A stretch of DNA of 64,000 nt from Streptomyces sp. Je 1-332 (GCF_040730185.1 NZ_CP160402.1:1860001-1924000); one strand, 5' to 3'. Shown: positions 27,593 to 37,621, counted from the first letter of the stretch. The notes: generated from the sequence alone by a model not told the origin. Program-made: numbers and translations.

Positions 27593-30574
27593 TCAGCGGC
27601 GCAGATGTGCAAGGGATGCGCCCATAAGAGCGGCCCGTTCGGCGTTTCCGGGTACATGCTCGAACCCGAAGCCGAGCAGCACGCTGTCACGCGCTGTGAC
27701 GGCCGCATGGGGCTTGTAGAGCTCTCCCGTACGGGCCCAGTCACCCGTGATGCCGGGGCTTCCGGGGGGCGCCGGAGCGACGCTCCAGGTGCCCAGTGAG
27801 GCCTCGAATCCCTCGGTCTGCGTGGCGTTGCCCCGTATCACGAGCTGGGCGTTGTCGGCAAACAGTCCGCGGCCCCCGCTGGAGGGGTCGGTGACGGAGC
27901 TGAGGGAGACCTCGATCGTCTTGCCCGCGTAGGCGCTCAGGTCGAAGGAGACAGGCTTCCAGCCGCCGGAAGACCCGGTGAAGCTGTTCCAGGCCCCGCT
28001 GGTGCCGGACGCCGCACAGCCGTCCGCCGACTGCGTCAGGTAGTGCCGCAGGAACGGGTGGCCGTTGATGAAGAACCCGGCTCCGCACTCGGCGGGCACC
28101 GCCTGGGACGAGTTGCCGTTCGAGTCCGGCAGCGTCGTCCAGTCGTCGGCGCCGGTGGTGTGCGCCTCCAGCACGCCGTGGTCGTAGCCGGTCTCCAGGT
28201 TCCAGTTGAGCGCGAACCGCAGCTGCGGCTGGTCCGCGGCCGTGACCCCGGTCAGGTCGATGGTGCGGGTCAGCCGCTTCCAGTCCTGGTCGGCGTGGGA
28301 CGCCGAGGCCATGCCCTGGCCCTCGAAGGGTGCGTACGGATTGGCGAGGCCGGGGTAGCTGCCTGCCGCCGCGCTCTTGAACTGCGGGAACTCGTCGACG
28401 GGCAGGTTGTCGGACGTGACGGTGTAACGGCCCGCCTTGTCCAGGGGGTTGGCTTCGGCCGCGGCGAGCGGCGTCTTTACGCCGTTCAGCGCGCCGCTGC
28501 CGGTGAAGCTGGTGGCGCCGGGTGCGGAGAGACGTTCGTAGGCGCCGAGGTAGTACTGCGCGAAGTCGTCGGTCAGCGCGTCCCCGAGGTCCACGTTGCC
28601 GCCCGTGCGTTCACCGGACTCGATCAGCTTGCCGCCCTCGTTGAGGTAGGCGCGCAGGGCGAGTTGGGTGGCCGCCGACGGCACCGGGTCGCCGGTGTGG
28701 TGCACGACCGCGGAGAAGTGCGACAGGACGCCGAGCGGGTGCGGGGCGCCCTGCTTGGCGACGTCCCAGACCACAGCGGAACGGCCGTTGGCCTTAAGGG
28801 CGTCGACGTACTTCTGGGCCTGCGTCGCGGGAGCGCCTTCCTCGGCGACGACGAGGGTGTTGGCCTTGGCCCGCTCGGTGACGGTGTACGTGAAGTGCGG
28901 GCTCTCCGTGCGCCCCTTCTTGGTGCGGCCGCTGAACCACACCTCGACCTTGTCGCCCGCGCGCGCGTCCTCGACCTCGGCGCGGTACTGGTCGAAGTGG
29001 ATGTTGTCCTCACCGCCGTACGTCTCGCCGCCCTTCCAGGCCTTGAGGTTCTCGTCGTGCGTACGGCCGCCGTTGATCCGGTAGTTGAGCTCCTTGTCGC
29101 GCACCGACTTGCGGGCGGTGACGGCGACTTCCTGGTCCCCTCCACGGGCGTACGAGTCCTTGAAGGCGTCCGGCGTGAAATCCGGGGCCTCGATGCCGGT
29201 GACGGAGACGGGCTGGTCCGGGTGGAGTGCGGTCTCGGCCACGGCGAGCGCGAACGGGACGTTCTTGGCGAACTCCTGCTGGATCAGCTTCTCGTCGTCC
29301 GGGAAGGTGAAGATGGAGGCGCAGTCCTCGGGCTTCCAGGGGTCGTCCGGGTCGATGGCGGAGGCCGTCTGGCAGGTGGACATCTCCGGCGTGAACATCG
29401 AGATGCCGTTGATGTTGCCCGCGTGGCCGTCCGCCTCGCCGTTGGTGGTGTAGAGCTCCGATGCGACCTGCGGGTGGTAGCCGGGGACCGCGGGCTTCTC
29501 CGGGGTGCCGTTCAGCGCCTTGTAGAGGACGTCGTCCGGGGTCGGCGTGGCGACCTGCCAGCCCACTCCGTAGAGGAGCAGTTCGGCCGCGGAGTGGTAG
29601 TTGATCCCGTACGTGAAGCCGATGCGCTTTTGGAAGCGGTCGATCGCCTTGGTCTCGGGCTCGGACATCGGGCCCGTGCCGCGGTAGGTCTCGGACGACG
29701 GGTTCGGGGACGAACCCTCGTTGTCATAGCCCCACTTGTAGGCGAAGTTTCGGTTGAGGTCGACGCCGTCGCCTGCCGCGATCTTGCCGTCGCCGTCGAT
29801 GTCGCGGAGGTTCTTGCGCCACTGGCGGTCGCCGTCGGCGGCGTGCGTGAAGTCGTAGCCGTCGGGGTTGGCGGAGAGCACGAACCACAGCTCGGTGGAG
29901 TTCACGAGCTTGGTGACGCGTTTGTCCTTGCCGTAGTTGTCGAGGTAGTGGTGCATCAGGCGGCGGGTCATCTCGGGGGTGATCCACTCGCGCGCGTGCT
30001 GGTTGGACATGTAGAGCGTGGAGGGCTTGGAGCCGTCCTTGGACTTCGCCGCACCCTTGGAGAGCTTCAGGGCGAGGATGTCCTGGCCCTTGAGGGTCTT
30101 GCCGATGGAGACGACCTTGGTCAGGCCGGGGTGGGCCTGCCCGGTCTTGACGATCTCCTCCTTGAGGCCGCCCTTGCCGCTGTACGGGCGGTACACGCCG
30201 TCCCCCGCGGCCTTGAGCTTCTGCTGCGTACCGGCGGAGACCTTCTGCTCGGTGAGCTTCACTCCCTCCCGCTCGACGCCCTTGGCCTGCGCCTCGGTCA
30301 GGTAGACCTCGACGCGGGCGGTGCCGCGCTCGCGGGTCCGGCCCGCCAGCTCGTGCGCGTCCTGGCCCGCCTCGACGAGGACCGGGATCTGCTTCTCGGT
30401 GACCTGGGCCTCGTAGACCTTCACGGCCGCCGGGTCGTCGGCGGCCGGGGCCTTCGCCCCGCTGTCGGCCTGGGCGTGCGGCACGGCGACGAGACCGCCG
30501 ACGAGCAGCGCGCCCGCGGCGACGACGGATCTGAAACCGGCTCTGGATCTCTTGGATCTCTCTCTTCGTCTCAT
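27593..30574 (-). CDS. Secreted M14-family zinc metallocarboxypeptidase
   Basis: A 993-residue exported peptidase of the carboxypeptidase A family. An N-terminal Sec signal peptide (about 1-36, basic then hydrophobic, ending near HAQA) precedes a propeptide-like region and the M14 domain (about 130-460). Zinc ligands are His193 and Glu196 (NQHARE) with His327 (INYHSAAE); catalytic Glu397 is in FTPEMS. Between the substrate-binding arginine region and DLNRNF lies DIDGDGKIAAGD (258-268), an EF-hand-like insert. The long C-terminal half (about 470-990) looks like several beta-sandwich domains. AGGGGGA precedes ATG 30574. Likely scavenges peptides outside the cell. Confidence 0.92.
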   Translation of the reverse strand: MRRRERSKRSRAGFRSVVAAGALLVGGLVAVPHAQADSGAKAPAADDPAAVKVYEAQVTEKQIPVLVEAGQDAHELAGRTRERGTARVEVYLTEAQAKGVEREGVKLTEQKVSAGTQQKLKAAGDGVYRPYSGKGGLKEEIVKTGQAHPGLTKVVSIGKTLKGQDILALKLSKGAAKSKDGSKPSTLYMSNQHAREWITPEMTRRLMHHYLDNYGKDKRVTKLVNSTELWFVLSANPDGYDFTHAADGDRQWRKNLRDIDGDGKIAAGDGVDLNRNFAYKWGYDNEGSSPNPSSETYRGTGPMSEPETKAIDRFQKRIGFTYGINYHSAAELLLYGVGWQVATPTPDDVLYKALNGTPEKPAVPGYHPQVASELYTTNGEADGHAGNINGISMFTPEMSTCQTASAIDPDDPWKPEDCASIFTFPDDEKLIQQEFAKNVPFALAVAETALHPDQPVSVTGIEAPDFTPDAFKDSYARGGDQEVAVTARKSVRDKELNYRINGGRTHDENLKAWKGGETYGGEDNIHFDQYRAEVEDARAGDKVEVWFSGRTKKGRTESPHFTYTVTERAKANTLVVAEEGAPATQAQKYVDALKANGRSAVVWDVAKQGAPHPLGVLSHFSAVVHHTGDPVPSAATQLALRAYLNEGGKLIESGERTGGNVDLGDALTDDFAQYYLGAYERLSAPGATSFTGSGALNGVKTPLAAAEANPLDKAGRYTVTSDNLPVDEFPQFKSAAAGSYPGLANPYAPFEGQGMASASHADQDWKRLTRTIDLTGVTAADQPQLRFALNWNLETGYDHGVLEAHTTGADDWTTLPDSNGNSSQAVPAECGAGFFINGHPFLRHYLTQSADGCAASGTSGAWNSFTGSSGGWKPVSFDLSAYAGKTIEVSLSSVTDPSSGGRGLFADNAQLVIRGNATQTEGFEASLGTWSVAPAPPGSPGITGDWARTGELYKPHAAVTARDSVLLGFGFEHVPGNAERAALMGASLAHLRR

Positions 30575-30698
30575 GAGTCCCCCTTGCGGTTGTCCGGCAC
30601 GTTTGTGTGCGAACGCCAGGCTCGTGACACTTCATGATCATGTCAATATGCCGCGAGGTCGGCGCGCGCCGTCGGGCGGAGTGCACAGCGATATGAAA

Positions 30699-30729
30699 AG
30701 CCGCCGGCGCCTCGACGGCTCCGGCGGCT
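30699..30729 (-). terminator. Intrinsic terminator after whiA
   Basis: A 9-bp stem AGCCGCCGG/CCGGCGGCT (30699-30707 with 30721-30729) followed on the minus strand by TTTT. Ends the uvrC-rapZ-yvcK-whiA operon. Confidence 0.8.
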
Positions 30730-30749
30730 CACAAGACGGGCGACAGCGG

Positions 30750-31739
30750 TCAGACCGCCATGTTGTCGGCGAGCTCCTCGCTCAGATTGGACTCCGTGCC
30801 CGGAATCCCCATGTCCTGCGCCCGCTTGTCCGCCATGGCGAGCAGCCGGCGGATGCGGCCCGCGACCGCGTCCTTCGTCAGCGCCGGGTCGGCGAGCGCG
30901 CCCAGCTCCTCCAGGGAGGCCTGCTTGTGCTCCATGCGCAGCCGTCCGGCCGCCGCGAGGTGCTCGGGGACCTCTTCGCCGAGGATCTCCAGGGCGCGCT
31001 GCACACGGGCGCCCGCGGCGACGGCCGCGCGGGCCGAGCGGCGCAGGTTGGCGTCGTCGAAGTTGGCGAGGCGGTTGGCGGTGGCGCGCACCTCGCGGCG
31101 CATCCGCCGCTCCTCCCAGGCGAGCACCGACTCGTGGGCGCCGAGCCGGGTCAGCAGGGCGCCGATCGCGTCGCCGTCCCGGACGACCACGCGGTCCACG
31201 CCGCGCACCTCACGGGCCTTGGCCGCGATCTGCAGCCTGCGCGCGGCGCCGACCAGGGCGAGGGCGGCCTCCGGGCCCGGGCAGGTGACCTCCAGGGACG
31301 AGGAGCGCCCCGGCTCGGTCAGCGAGCCGTGCGCGAGGAACGCCCCGCGCCACGCGGCCTCGGCGTCACAGGTGGCCCCCGAGACCACCTGTGGCGGCAG
31401 CCCTCTGATGGGGCGTCCCCGGCCGTCCACCAGACCCGTCTGCCGGGCCAGCTGATCACCGCCCGCGACCACCCGTACGACGTAACGCGAGCCGCGCCGC
31501 AGCCCGCCGGGCGCCATCACGATCAGCTCCGAGCTGTGCCCGAAGATCTCAAGAATGTCCCGCTTCAGCCGTCGCGCGGCCATCGCCGTGTCCAGCTCCG
31601 CCTCGATCACGATGCGGCCGCTCACCAGGTGAAGGCCGCCCGCGAACCGCAGGATGGCCGAGACCTCTGCTTTCCTGCAGCAGGTCCGGGTGACGGGAAG
31701 CCGGGAGATCTCGTCCTTCACCGCTGCCGTCATCGCCAT
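30750..31739 (-). CDS. whiA: WhiA sporulation transcription factor
   Basis: A 329-residue WhiA, which with WhiB controls the switch from aerial growth to sporulation septation in Streptomyces. It joins an N-terminal domain related to LAGLIDADG homing endonucleases (about 90-200, without visible nuclease acid pairs) to a C-terminal helix-turn-helix (about 235-315). The opening [16 protein letters not shown] is the family start. The ATG lies 10 bp inside the end of yvcK, so translation is coupled. Last gene of the operon with uvrC, rapZ and yvcK. Confidence 0.97.
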   Translation of the reverse strand: MAMTAAVKDEISRLPVTRTCCRKAEVSAILRFAGGLHLVSGRIVIEAELDTAMAARRLKRDILEIFGHSSELIVMAPGGLRRGSRYVVRVVAGGDQLARQTGLVDGRGRPIRGLPPQVVSGATCDAEAAWRGAFLAHGSLTEPGRSSSLEVTCPGPEAALALVGAARRLQIAAKAREVRGVDRVVVRDGDAIGALLTRLGAHESVLAWEERRMRREVRATANRLANFDDANLRRSARAAVAAGARVQRALEILGEEVPEHLAAAGRLRMEHKQASLEELGALADPALTKDAVAGRIRRLLAMADKRAQDMGIPGTESNLSEELADNMAV

Positions 31740-32737
31740 GGGCCGATCCTTCCATGCATCCGAAAAATACGGTCGTACGCGGTGGCCAGGAGCTCCGGAT
31801 CGTGCCTCGGAGTGCCATCGTGCCTGGCCACCGGCGCCAGCTCGACCGTGGCGCCGAGCCGCTTGGCGGCATCGGTGAGTGACTCACGGTCGGGCACGGC
31901 GGCGTCGTCGGCCAGCACCACGTCCAGGGCGAGTTTAGGGGCGTGTCGGGCCAAAACCTCCAAATGACGCTGCGGAGAGAACCCATCGGTTTCACCGGGT
32001 TGGGGCGCGAGGTTGAGCGAGAGCACCCTGCGGGCCTTCGTCTCGATGAGCGCGTCGAGCAGTTCGGGCACCAGCAGATGGGGGATCACCGAGGAGAACC
32101 ACGAGCCGGGGCCGAGCACCACCCAGTCCGCGTCGAGCACGGCGGCGACCGCCTCGGGGACGGCCGGCGGGTCGTGCGGGACGACGTGCACGGACTGCAC
32201 CTCACCGGGGGTGAGCGCCACCGTGGCCTGCCCCCGGACCGTGTCCACCTCGTCCGGGCGCTGCGGGTCGTGCCCCTTGACCAGGGCCTGGAGCTCCAGC
32301 GGCACCGCCGACATGGGCAGCACGCGGCCGTGCGCGCCGAGCAGCTTGCCGACCAGGTCGAGGGCCTGGACGTGGTCGCCGAGCTGCTCCCACAGGGCGA
32401 CGATCAGCAGATTGCCGACCGCGTGCTCGTGCAGGTCGCCCTTGGACTGGAAGCGGTGCTGGATGACGCGGGCCCAGGTCTGGCCCCAGTCGTCGTCCCC
32501 GCACAGGGCCGCGAGCGCCTTGCGCAGGTCGCCGGGCGGCAGGACGCCCAGTTCGTCGCGGAGCCGCCCGCTGGAGCCGCCGTCGTCGGCGACGGTGACC
32601 ACGGCGGTGAGGTCACCGGTGATGCGGCGAAGACCGGCGAGCGAGGCGGACAGGCCCATCCCGCCGCCGAGCGCCACGACCTTGGGCTGAGTGCCCCGCT
32701 TGCGGCCCAGACGGTTCAGCCGCAGGGAGGACTTCAC
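31730..32737 (-). CDS. yvcK: YvcK/GlmR-family (UPF0052/CofD-like) protein
   Basis: A 335-residue CofD-like protein. In Firmicutes the homologue YvcK/GlmR binds UDP-GlcNAc and adjusts carbon flow to cell wall precursors. The glycine-rich loop [18 protein letters not shown] near residue 21 and [13 protein letters not shown] are characteristic. GTG 32737 overlaps the rapZ stop by 4 bp. The rapZ-yvcK-whiA gene triplet is conserved across Gram-positive bacteria; its place in the uvrC operon is the usual actinobacterial layout. Confidence 0.93.
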   Translation of the reverse strand: MKSSLRLNRLGRKRGTQPKVVALGGGMGLSASLAGLRRITGDLTAVVTVADDGGSSGRLRDELGVLPPGDLRKALAALCGDDDWGQTWARVIQHRFQSKGDLHEHAVGNLLIVALWEQLGDHVQALDLVGKLLGAHGRVLPMSAVPLELQALVKGHDPQRPDEVDTVRGQATVALTPGEVQSVHVVPHDPPAVPEAVAAVLDADWVVLGPGSWFSSVIPHLLVPELLDALIETKARRVLSLNLAPQPGETDGFSPQRHLEVLARHAPKLALDVVLADDAAVPDRESLTDAAKRLGATVELAPVARHDGTPRHDPELLATAYDRIFRMHGRIGPWR

Positions 32738-33669
32738 TCTCGCCCCATGTCCCGATGGACGAGGACGGTCTCGACGCCCTCGGACACGAGGCGCGCCGCG
32801 AGCTTCTCCGACATGGCTACGGAGCGGTGCTTGCCGCCCGTACAGCCGACCGCGATCGTCACGTAACGCTTGCCCTCGCGGCGGTATCCCGCGGCGATGA
32901 GCTGGAGCAGCTCGGCGTACCGGTCGAGGAACTCCTTGGCGCCCGGCTGGTTGAAGACGTAACCGGACACCTCCTCGTTCAGCCCCGTGAAGGGGCGCAG
33001 CTCCGGCACCCAGTGCGGATTGGGCAGGAAGCGGCAGTCCACGACGAGGTCGGCGTCGACCGGCAGGCCGTACTTGTAGCCGAACGACATGACCGTGGCC
33101 CGCAGCTCGGGCTCTTCGTCGCCCGCGAACTGGGCGTCCATCTTGGCGCGCAGCTCGTGCACGTTCAGGCTGGAGGTGTCGATCACCAGGTCGGCGTCGC
33201 CGCGCAGCTCGCGCAGGAGCTCGCGCTCGGCCGCGATGCCGTCGACGATGCGGCCGTCGCCCTGCAGCGGGTGCGGGCGGCGGACCGACTCGAAGCGGCG
33301 CACCAGGGCGTCGTCCGAGGACTCCAGGAAGACGATCCGCCGGGTGACGTGCTTGGCCTCCAGGTCCGCGAGGGACTGGCGCAGATTGTCGAAGAAGCGG
33401 CGGCCTCGCACGTCGACGACGACCGCGATGCGGGCGACGTTCCCCTGCGAGCGGGCGCCGAGCTCCACCATTGTGGGGATCAGCGCGGGCGGCAGGTTGT
33501 CGACGACGAACCAGCCGAGGTCCTCCAGACACTTCGCCGCGGTGCTGCGTCCGGCTCCCGACATGCCGGAGATGATCACCAGCTCGGGGATCGCCGTCTC
33601 GGCGGCCTCACCCGGCGTGATGGTGCTGCCCGTACTCACTTGCTCGCCGCCTTCGTCGTGCTCGGTCAT
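32734..33669 (-). CDS. rapZ: RapZ/YvcJ-family nucleotide-binding protein
   Basis: A 311-residue P-loop protein. In E. coli RapZ is the RNase E adapter that controls the glmZ small RNA; the role in actinobacteria is not settled. The P-loop reads GMSGAGRST, with Arg where GK is canonical, a variant I know from other actinobacterial members. The conserved [11 protein letters not shown] and the C-terminal [14 protein letters not shown] are intact. It overlaps uvrC and yvcK by 4 bp each. Confidence 0.92.
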   Translation of the reverse strand: MTEHDEGGEQVSTGSTITPGEAAETAIPELVIISGMSGAGRSTAAKCLEDLGWFVVDNLPPALIPTMVELGARSQGNVARIAVVVDVRGRRFFDNLRQSLADLEAKHVTRRIVFLESSDDALVRRFESVRRPHPLQGDGRIVDGIAAERELLRELRGDADLVIDTSSLNVHELRAKMDAQFAGDEEPELRATVMSFGYKYGLPVDADLVVDCRFLPNPHWVPELRPFTGLNEEVSGYVFNQPGAKEFLDRYAELLQLIAAGYRREGKRYVTIAVGCTGGKHRSVAMSEKLAARLVSEGVETVLVHRDMGRE

Positions 33670-35792
33670 GTCTCCTGCCCCCGTCGTTCTTCTGAGGTGC
33701 CCGCGGTCACGGACTCCTCGTCGTCGCTGGAGAGTCCCGCGCCTGCGGGCTCCTCGTTGTCGCTGGAGGGTCCCGCACCCGCGGGCTCCTCGTCTTCAAT
33801 GATCTCTCCGGTCGCCGTGTTCACGGCGGGACCGGCCGGAACCGCTCCGGCGAGAGCCGCCACGATCACCTCGGCCGTCTTGCGGCCTATGCCCGGAATC
33901 TCGCAGATCTGGTCGATTGTCGCGGATCGCAGCCTCTTCACCGAACCGAAGTGCTTGATCAGCGCCTGCTTGCGGGCGTCACCCAGGCCCGGCACGGCGT
34001 CCAGGGGCCCGGCCTTGAAGCGCTTGGCCCGCTTGGCGCGCTGATACGTGATCGCGAAACGGTGCGCCTCGTCGCGTACCCGCTGGAGAAGGTACAGCCC
34101 CTCGCTGGTGCGCGGCAGGATCACCGGGTCGTCGTCGCCCGGCACCCAGACCTCTTCGAGGCGCTTGGCGAGGCCGCACACCGCGATGTCGTCGATGCCG
34201 AGCTCGTCGAGGGCGCGCTGGGCTGCCGCGACCTGCGGCTGGCCGCCGTCGACCACGACGAGCTGGGGCGGGTAGGCGAAGCGCTTGGGCCGGCCGTCCT
34301 CCTCGGTGAGGCTGTTCGTCTCGGCGCTCACCTCACCGCCCACGTCTCCGCTCTCGGCGCCCGTCTCCTTGGGGTCCCACTCGCCCGTCTGTTGCTTGTC
34401 GGAGAGGTAGCGCCTGAAGCGGCGCGTGAGCACCTCGTGCATCGAGCGGACGTCGTCCTGGCCCTCGAAGCCCTTGATCTGGAAGCGCCTGTACTCACTC
34501 TTGCGTGCGAGGCCGTCCTCGAAGACGACCATCGAGGCCACGACGTCGTCACCCTGCAGATGCGAGATGTCGTAGCACTCGATGCGCAGGGGGGCGCTGT
34601 CCAGTTCGAGCGCCTCGGCGATCTCCTCCAGGGCGCGGGAGCGGGTGGTCAGGTCGGATGCGCGCTTGGTCTTGTGCAGCACGAGCGACTGCTGGGCGTT
34701 GCGCGCCACGGTCTCCATGAGCGCCTTCTTGTCGCCGCGCTGCGGGATGCGCAGCGAGACGTTCGAACCACGGCGCTCGGTGAGCCACTCCTGGACGGGC
34801 TCTACCGGGTCGGGCAGCGCGGGCACGAGGACTTCCTTCGGTACGGAGTCGCCGCTCTCCTCCCCGTACAGCTGCTGGAGGGCGTGCTCGACGAGGTCGC
34901 CGCTGGTGACCGCCTCGACCTTGTCGGTGACCCAGCCACGCTGACCGCGCACGCGGCCGCCGCGGACGTGGAAGATCTGGACGGCCGCCTCCAGCTCGTC
35001 CTCGGCCAGCGCGATGAGGTCGGCGTCCGTGGCGTCGGCGAGGACGACGGCGCTCTTCTCCATGGCCTTCTTCAGGGCCCCGACGTCGTCGCGGAGACGG
35101 GCCGCCTTCTCGTACTCCATGTCCTCGGCGGCGTCCGCCATCTGCCGCTCGACGCGGCGGATGTACGCGCCCGTACGGCCCGCCATGAACTCGCAGAAGT
35201 CCTCGGCCAGTTCGCGGTGCTCCTGCGGGGAGACGCGCTCCACGCAGGGCGCGGCGCACTTGCCGATGTAGCCGAGGAGGCAGGGGCGGCCGGTGCGCTC
35301 GGCGTTCTTGAAGACCCCGGCCGAGCAGGTGCGGACGGGGAAGACCCGCAGGAGGAGGTCCACGGTGTCGCGGATCGCCCACGCGTGGCCGTAGGGCCCG
35401 AAGTAGCGGACGCCCTTCTTCTTGTGGCCGCGCATCACCTGGACGCGCGGAAACTCCTCGTTCATCGTCACCGCGAGGTACGGATAGCTCTTGTCGTCGC
35501 GGTACTTGACGTTGAACCGGGGGTCGAACTCCTTGATCCAGGAATACTCCAGCTGCAACGCCTCGACCTCGGTGGAGACCACCGTCCACTCGACGGACGC
35601 TGCGGTCGTCACCATCGTGGCCGTACGCGGATGCAGATTGGCGAGGTCCTGGAAGTAACTGTTCAGGCGCTGACGCAGGCTTTTCGCCTTGCCTACGTAG
35701 ATCACCCGGCGGTGTTCGTCGCGGAACCGATAGACCCCCGGCGAGTCGGGGATCTGTCCCGGCTTGGGGCGATAGCTGGAGGGGTCTGCCAT
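33666..35792 (-). CDS. uvrC: Excinuclease ABC subunit C
   Basis: A 708-residue dual-incision nuclease of nucleotide excision repair. It has an N-terminal GIY-YIG domain (DSPGVYRF...[11 protein letters not shown], about 13-45), a UVR helix pair (about 210-245), the RNase H-like nuclease domain and a C-terminal tandem helix-hairpin-helix ([28 protein letters not shown]). An acidic tail of about 45 residues follows, with a 12-residue unit present twice (EEPAGAG). ATG 35792 (MADPSSYRP) lies 7 bp after a TAGGGT box, so the transcript is probably leaderless. First gene of the operon with rapZ, yvcK and whiA. Confidence 0.97.
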   Translation of the reverse strand: MADPSSYRPKPGQIPDSPGVYRFRDEHRRVIYVGKAKSLRQRLNSYFQDLANLHPRTATMVTTAASVEWTVVSTEVEALQLEYSWIKEFDPRFNVKYRDDKSYPYLAVTMNEEFPRVQVMRGHKKKGVRYFGPYGHAWAIRDTVDLLLRVFPVRTCSAGVFKNAERTGRPCLLGYIGKCAAPCVERVSPQEHRELAEDFCEFMAGRTGAYIRRVERQMADAAEDMEYEKAARLRDDVGALKKAMEKSAVVLADATDADLIALAEDELEAAVQIFHVRGGRVRGQRGWVTDKVEAVTSGDLVEHALQQLYGEESGDSVPKEVLVPALPDPVEPVQEWLTERRGSNVSLRIPQRGDKKALMETVARNAQQSLVLHKTKRASDLTTRSRALEEIAEALELDSAPLRIECYDISHLQGDDVVASMVVFEDGLARKSEYRRFQIKGFEGQDDVRSMHEVLTRRFRRYLSDKQQTGEWDPKETGAESGDVGGEVSAETNSLTEEDGRPKRFAYPPQLVVVDGGQPQVAAAQRALDELGIDDIAVCGLAKRLEEVWVPGDDDPVILPRTSEGLYLLQRVRDEAHRFAITYQRAKRAKRFKAGPLDAVPGLGDARKQALIKHFGSVKRLRSATIDQICEIPGIGRKTAEVIVAALAGAVPAGPAVNTATGEIIEDEEPAGAGPSSDNEEPAGAGLSSDDEESVTAGTSEERRGQET
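33715..33786 (-). repeat. 36-bp tandem duplication in the uvrC acidic tail
   Basis: Two consecutive 36-bp units (33715-33750 and 33751-33786) with a few changes encode EEPAGAG followed by an acidic SSDN/SSDD-type run. Being a multiple of three, copy number can vary without breaking the frame. Confidence 0.85.
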
Positions 35793-35799
35793 GCTCCAC

Positions 35800-35822
35800 A
35801 CCCTACTGGCGGGGGCTGACAG
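35800..35822 (-). promoter_or_regulatory. Degenerate DNA-damage-type promoter of the uvrC operon
   Basis: On the minus strand CTGTCAGCC, 8 bp, then TAGGGT, then 7 bp to the uvrC ATG. The 9-mer matches TTGTCRGTG at six positions, and spacing and -10 box are identical to the near-perfect copies before uvrB and the methyltransferase gene in this window. Called as a weaker member of the same promoter class. Confidence 0.55.
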
Positions 35823-35850
35823 TCAGGGTTCGGAGGGGGTGCCGCTTGGA

Positions 35851-35907
35851 CCCACCCGCCCGCCCTGAAGGGCGGGTGGGTGGGGAAGCTCCCGGCCGGA
35901 GGCCGGG
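35851..35907 (-). terminator. Double hairpin terminator
   Basis: Two stems in tandem: a 15-bp stem with one imperfect pair and a TGAA loop (35851-35884), and CCCGGCC-GGA-GGCCGGG (35891-35907). They follow the anchored-protein gene on the minus strand and separate it from uvrC. Confidence 0.8.
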
Positions 35908-35913
35908 GGCAGG

Positions 35914-36771
35914 TCAGCCGTGCTGGCGGGTGCGGCGGCGCAGGACGGCCACCCCGGTGAGGCCGAGGGCGGCCAGGGCTCCCGCTCCGGCCACCGAGGA
36001 GGCCACCGTGACGGGTCCCTCAGCCGAAGCCGCGACCCGAGCGGCGGGAGCCGGAGCCGGAGCCGAAGCCGCCGGGGGCCCAGGGGTCCGCTCCTTCGGG
36101 GCGAAGCCCCCCGCCTCGCCGGACTTCGCGTACGAAGACCCCGGCAGCTTGTCGGCGTACGCAGCGTGCACGCGCTTCTGATAGGCGGCGACCGGGACCC
36201 CGCCCGCGCCCACGGCACGCACCGCGTCCGCGTCGAGCGGCAGCACCCGCCCCCGCCCCGCCACGTACCAGGCATTGATCTGCGGCTCGTGGAAAACGGT
36301 GCCCCCGGGGAGCTTGTCGGCGCCCACGCGCGCGTAGTGCGTCTCGTCGTCCCCGGTGGCGATGTTCACCACCTGCCAGGACCCGCCCTGCCGCACGGTC
36401 CACAGGGAGGCCTCCTGTCCGTCCGACGAGACCGCCTTGCTGGCGAGGAACTCCACGCGGGCGATCGGCGCACCCTTCTCGCCGGCGACGAACTCCGGGG
36501 AGAGATAGCGCACGGGAACGGCATCGGAGCCCTGCACGCGCGGGTCCGCCGCGGCCTTGCTGACCGCCCCCTCGCGGGCGAAGAAGCGGGAGAGCGTGTC
36601 GAGGGTCCTGGGGGCTGCCGCGGCATCGTGAGCCGCCTCACGTGCGGCGTCCGAAGGCCCGGAGTCCGCGCCGGCGGACGGCGCCGCGAGGCCGAGGAGC
36701 AGGGTGGCCGCCGAGCCGGCGAGCACGGCCCTCAGCACAGGACGGGGAAAGTGACGGTTCATCGCGCTCAC
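35914..36771 (-). CDS. Secreted, C-terminally membrane-anchored protein, partner of the cysteine protease
   Basis: A 285-residue protein I cannot assign to a named family. It has an N-terminal signal peptide (about 12-37, ending near SAGA), an extracellular domain of about 190 residues rich in short strands (VRYLSPEFV, ARVEFLASKAV, WQVVNIATGDDE), a Pro/Ala-rich linker, and a C-terminal helix followed by RRRTRQHG. That arrangement resembles sortase substrates but no LPxTG is visible, so it is probably a simple tail anchor. GTG 36771 overlaps the stop of the protease gene by 4 bp; ATG 36762 is the alternative. Coupling suggests a joint function with the protease. Confidence 0.75.
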   Translation of the reverse strand: MSAMNRHFPRPVLRAVLAGSAATLLLGLAAPSAGADSGPSDAAREAAHDAAAAPRTLDTLSRFFAREGAVSKAAADPRVQGSDAVPVRYLSPEFVAGEKGAPIARVEFLASKAVSSDGQEASLWTVRQGGSWQVVNIATGDDETHYARVGADKLPGGTVFHEPQINAWYVAGRGRVLPLDADAVRAVGAGGVPVAAYQKRVHAAYADKLPGSSYAKSGEAGGFAPKERTPGPPAASAPAPAPAARVAASAEGPVTVASSVAGAGALAALGLTGVAVLRRRTRQHG

Positions 36772-37421
36772 GCCCCGATCCGGTACAGCGAGTGGGTCCA
36801 GGAGAAGGTGTTGTTGTTGACGTACCAACTGTGCGAGGCCCAGTTGTAGCGACCGCTGGAGGGCCACGGGTCACCCCAGTAGACCCAGCTGCTCGCGTCG
36901 TCGTACCCGTAGAGGACGTGCATGTGGCCGCCGCCGTTGGACCACTGGATGCGCGTCTCGACCGGGCGGCCCGCGTTGATCTCGGCCTGCACGGTCGGAT
37001 AGCGCAGCCAGCCGTTGACGTACGAACCGGCGTTGACGCCGGCCCAGTCCAGACCGTTCTGCACATCGCCGAGCGTGGCCTGCGAGTTGGGGCACTCGGT
37101 GTTCTGGTTGCGACCGAAGGAGGCGTTGCAGAACTGGTTCTGGCTGTACCTCTTGCCGTAGAAGGTGGCGATCGTGTTCCCGGCCGCGGCCCAGCACCAG
37201 TTGGTCTTCTCCTGCGCCTGCATCGTGATGTTCAGCCGCTTGGCGGCGAGAGCGGACGGGTCGTCGGAGGCGACCGCGGCAGTGGCCGGGGCGGCCGTGG
37301 CAGCAGCCGGGGCAGCCGTGGCGGTGGCGGTGGCCGCCGGCGCGGCGACCAGGGCCGCCGCCACGAGGGCGAGCGCGGACAACCGTCTGCGTCCGCCGTA
37401 CCTGCTGGTTCTATGGCGCAT
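36768..37421 (-). CDS. Secreted papain-like cysteine protease (C70/AvrRpt2-like)
   Basis: A 217-residue exported protein. The signal peptide and an Ala/Thr-rich segment span about 1-52. The catalytic domain shows QEKTNWCWAAAGNTIA with Cys76, a His in GGGHMHVLYGY (166 or 168) and Asp184 in YWGDPWP, which fits the Cys-His-Asp order of the papain-like C70 family typified by the plant-pathogen effector AvrRpt2 and common in actinobacteria. A GGGAGGAA ribosome site lies 5 bp before ATG 37421. It overlaps the anchored-protein gene that follows. Targets are unknown; assignment is by motif. Confidence 0.8.
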   Translation of the reverse strand: MRHRTSRYGGRRRLSALALVAAALVAAPAATATATAAPAAATAAPATAAVASDDPSALAAKRLNITMQAQEKTNWCWAAAGNTIATFYGKRYSQNQFCNASFGRNQNTECPNSQATLGDVQNGLDWAGVNAGSYVNGWLRYPTVQAEINAGRPVETRIQWSNGGGHMHVLYGYDDASSWVYWGDPWPSSGRYNWASHSWYVNNNTFSWTHSLYRIGA

Positions 37422-37621
37422 CGCGTTCCTCCCGAGGGGGGTGGGGTGGTGGAGGAGCGCGTCCGGACGCTGCGATTGAGCATCGAGTGTTGTCGGGTGC
37501 AGGTCAACAAGGTTCAATGCGAGATTACTTGGGCCGTGAACGGCGGCGTACGGATGTGAACACCCCTCGTACGCCCACCTGGTGGCCCACCCCGACCGGC
37601 GCGTACGCCCGGACGGCCGAT

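Noticed and set aside
35914..36000. A sortase sorting signal on the tail-anchored protein
   Set aside because: The hydrophobic helix and basic tail are present but no LPxTG or LAxTG motif precedes them.
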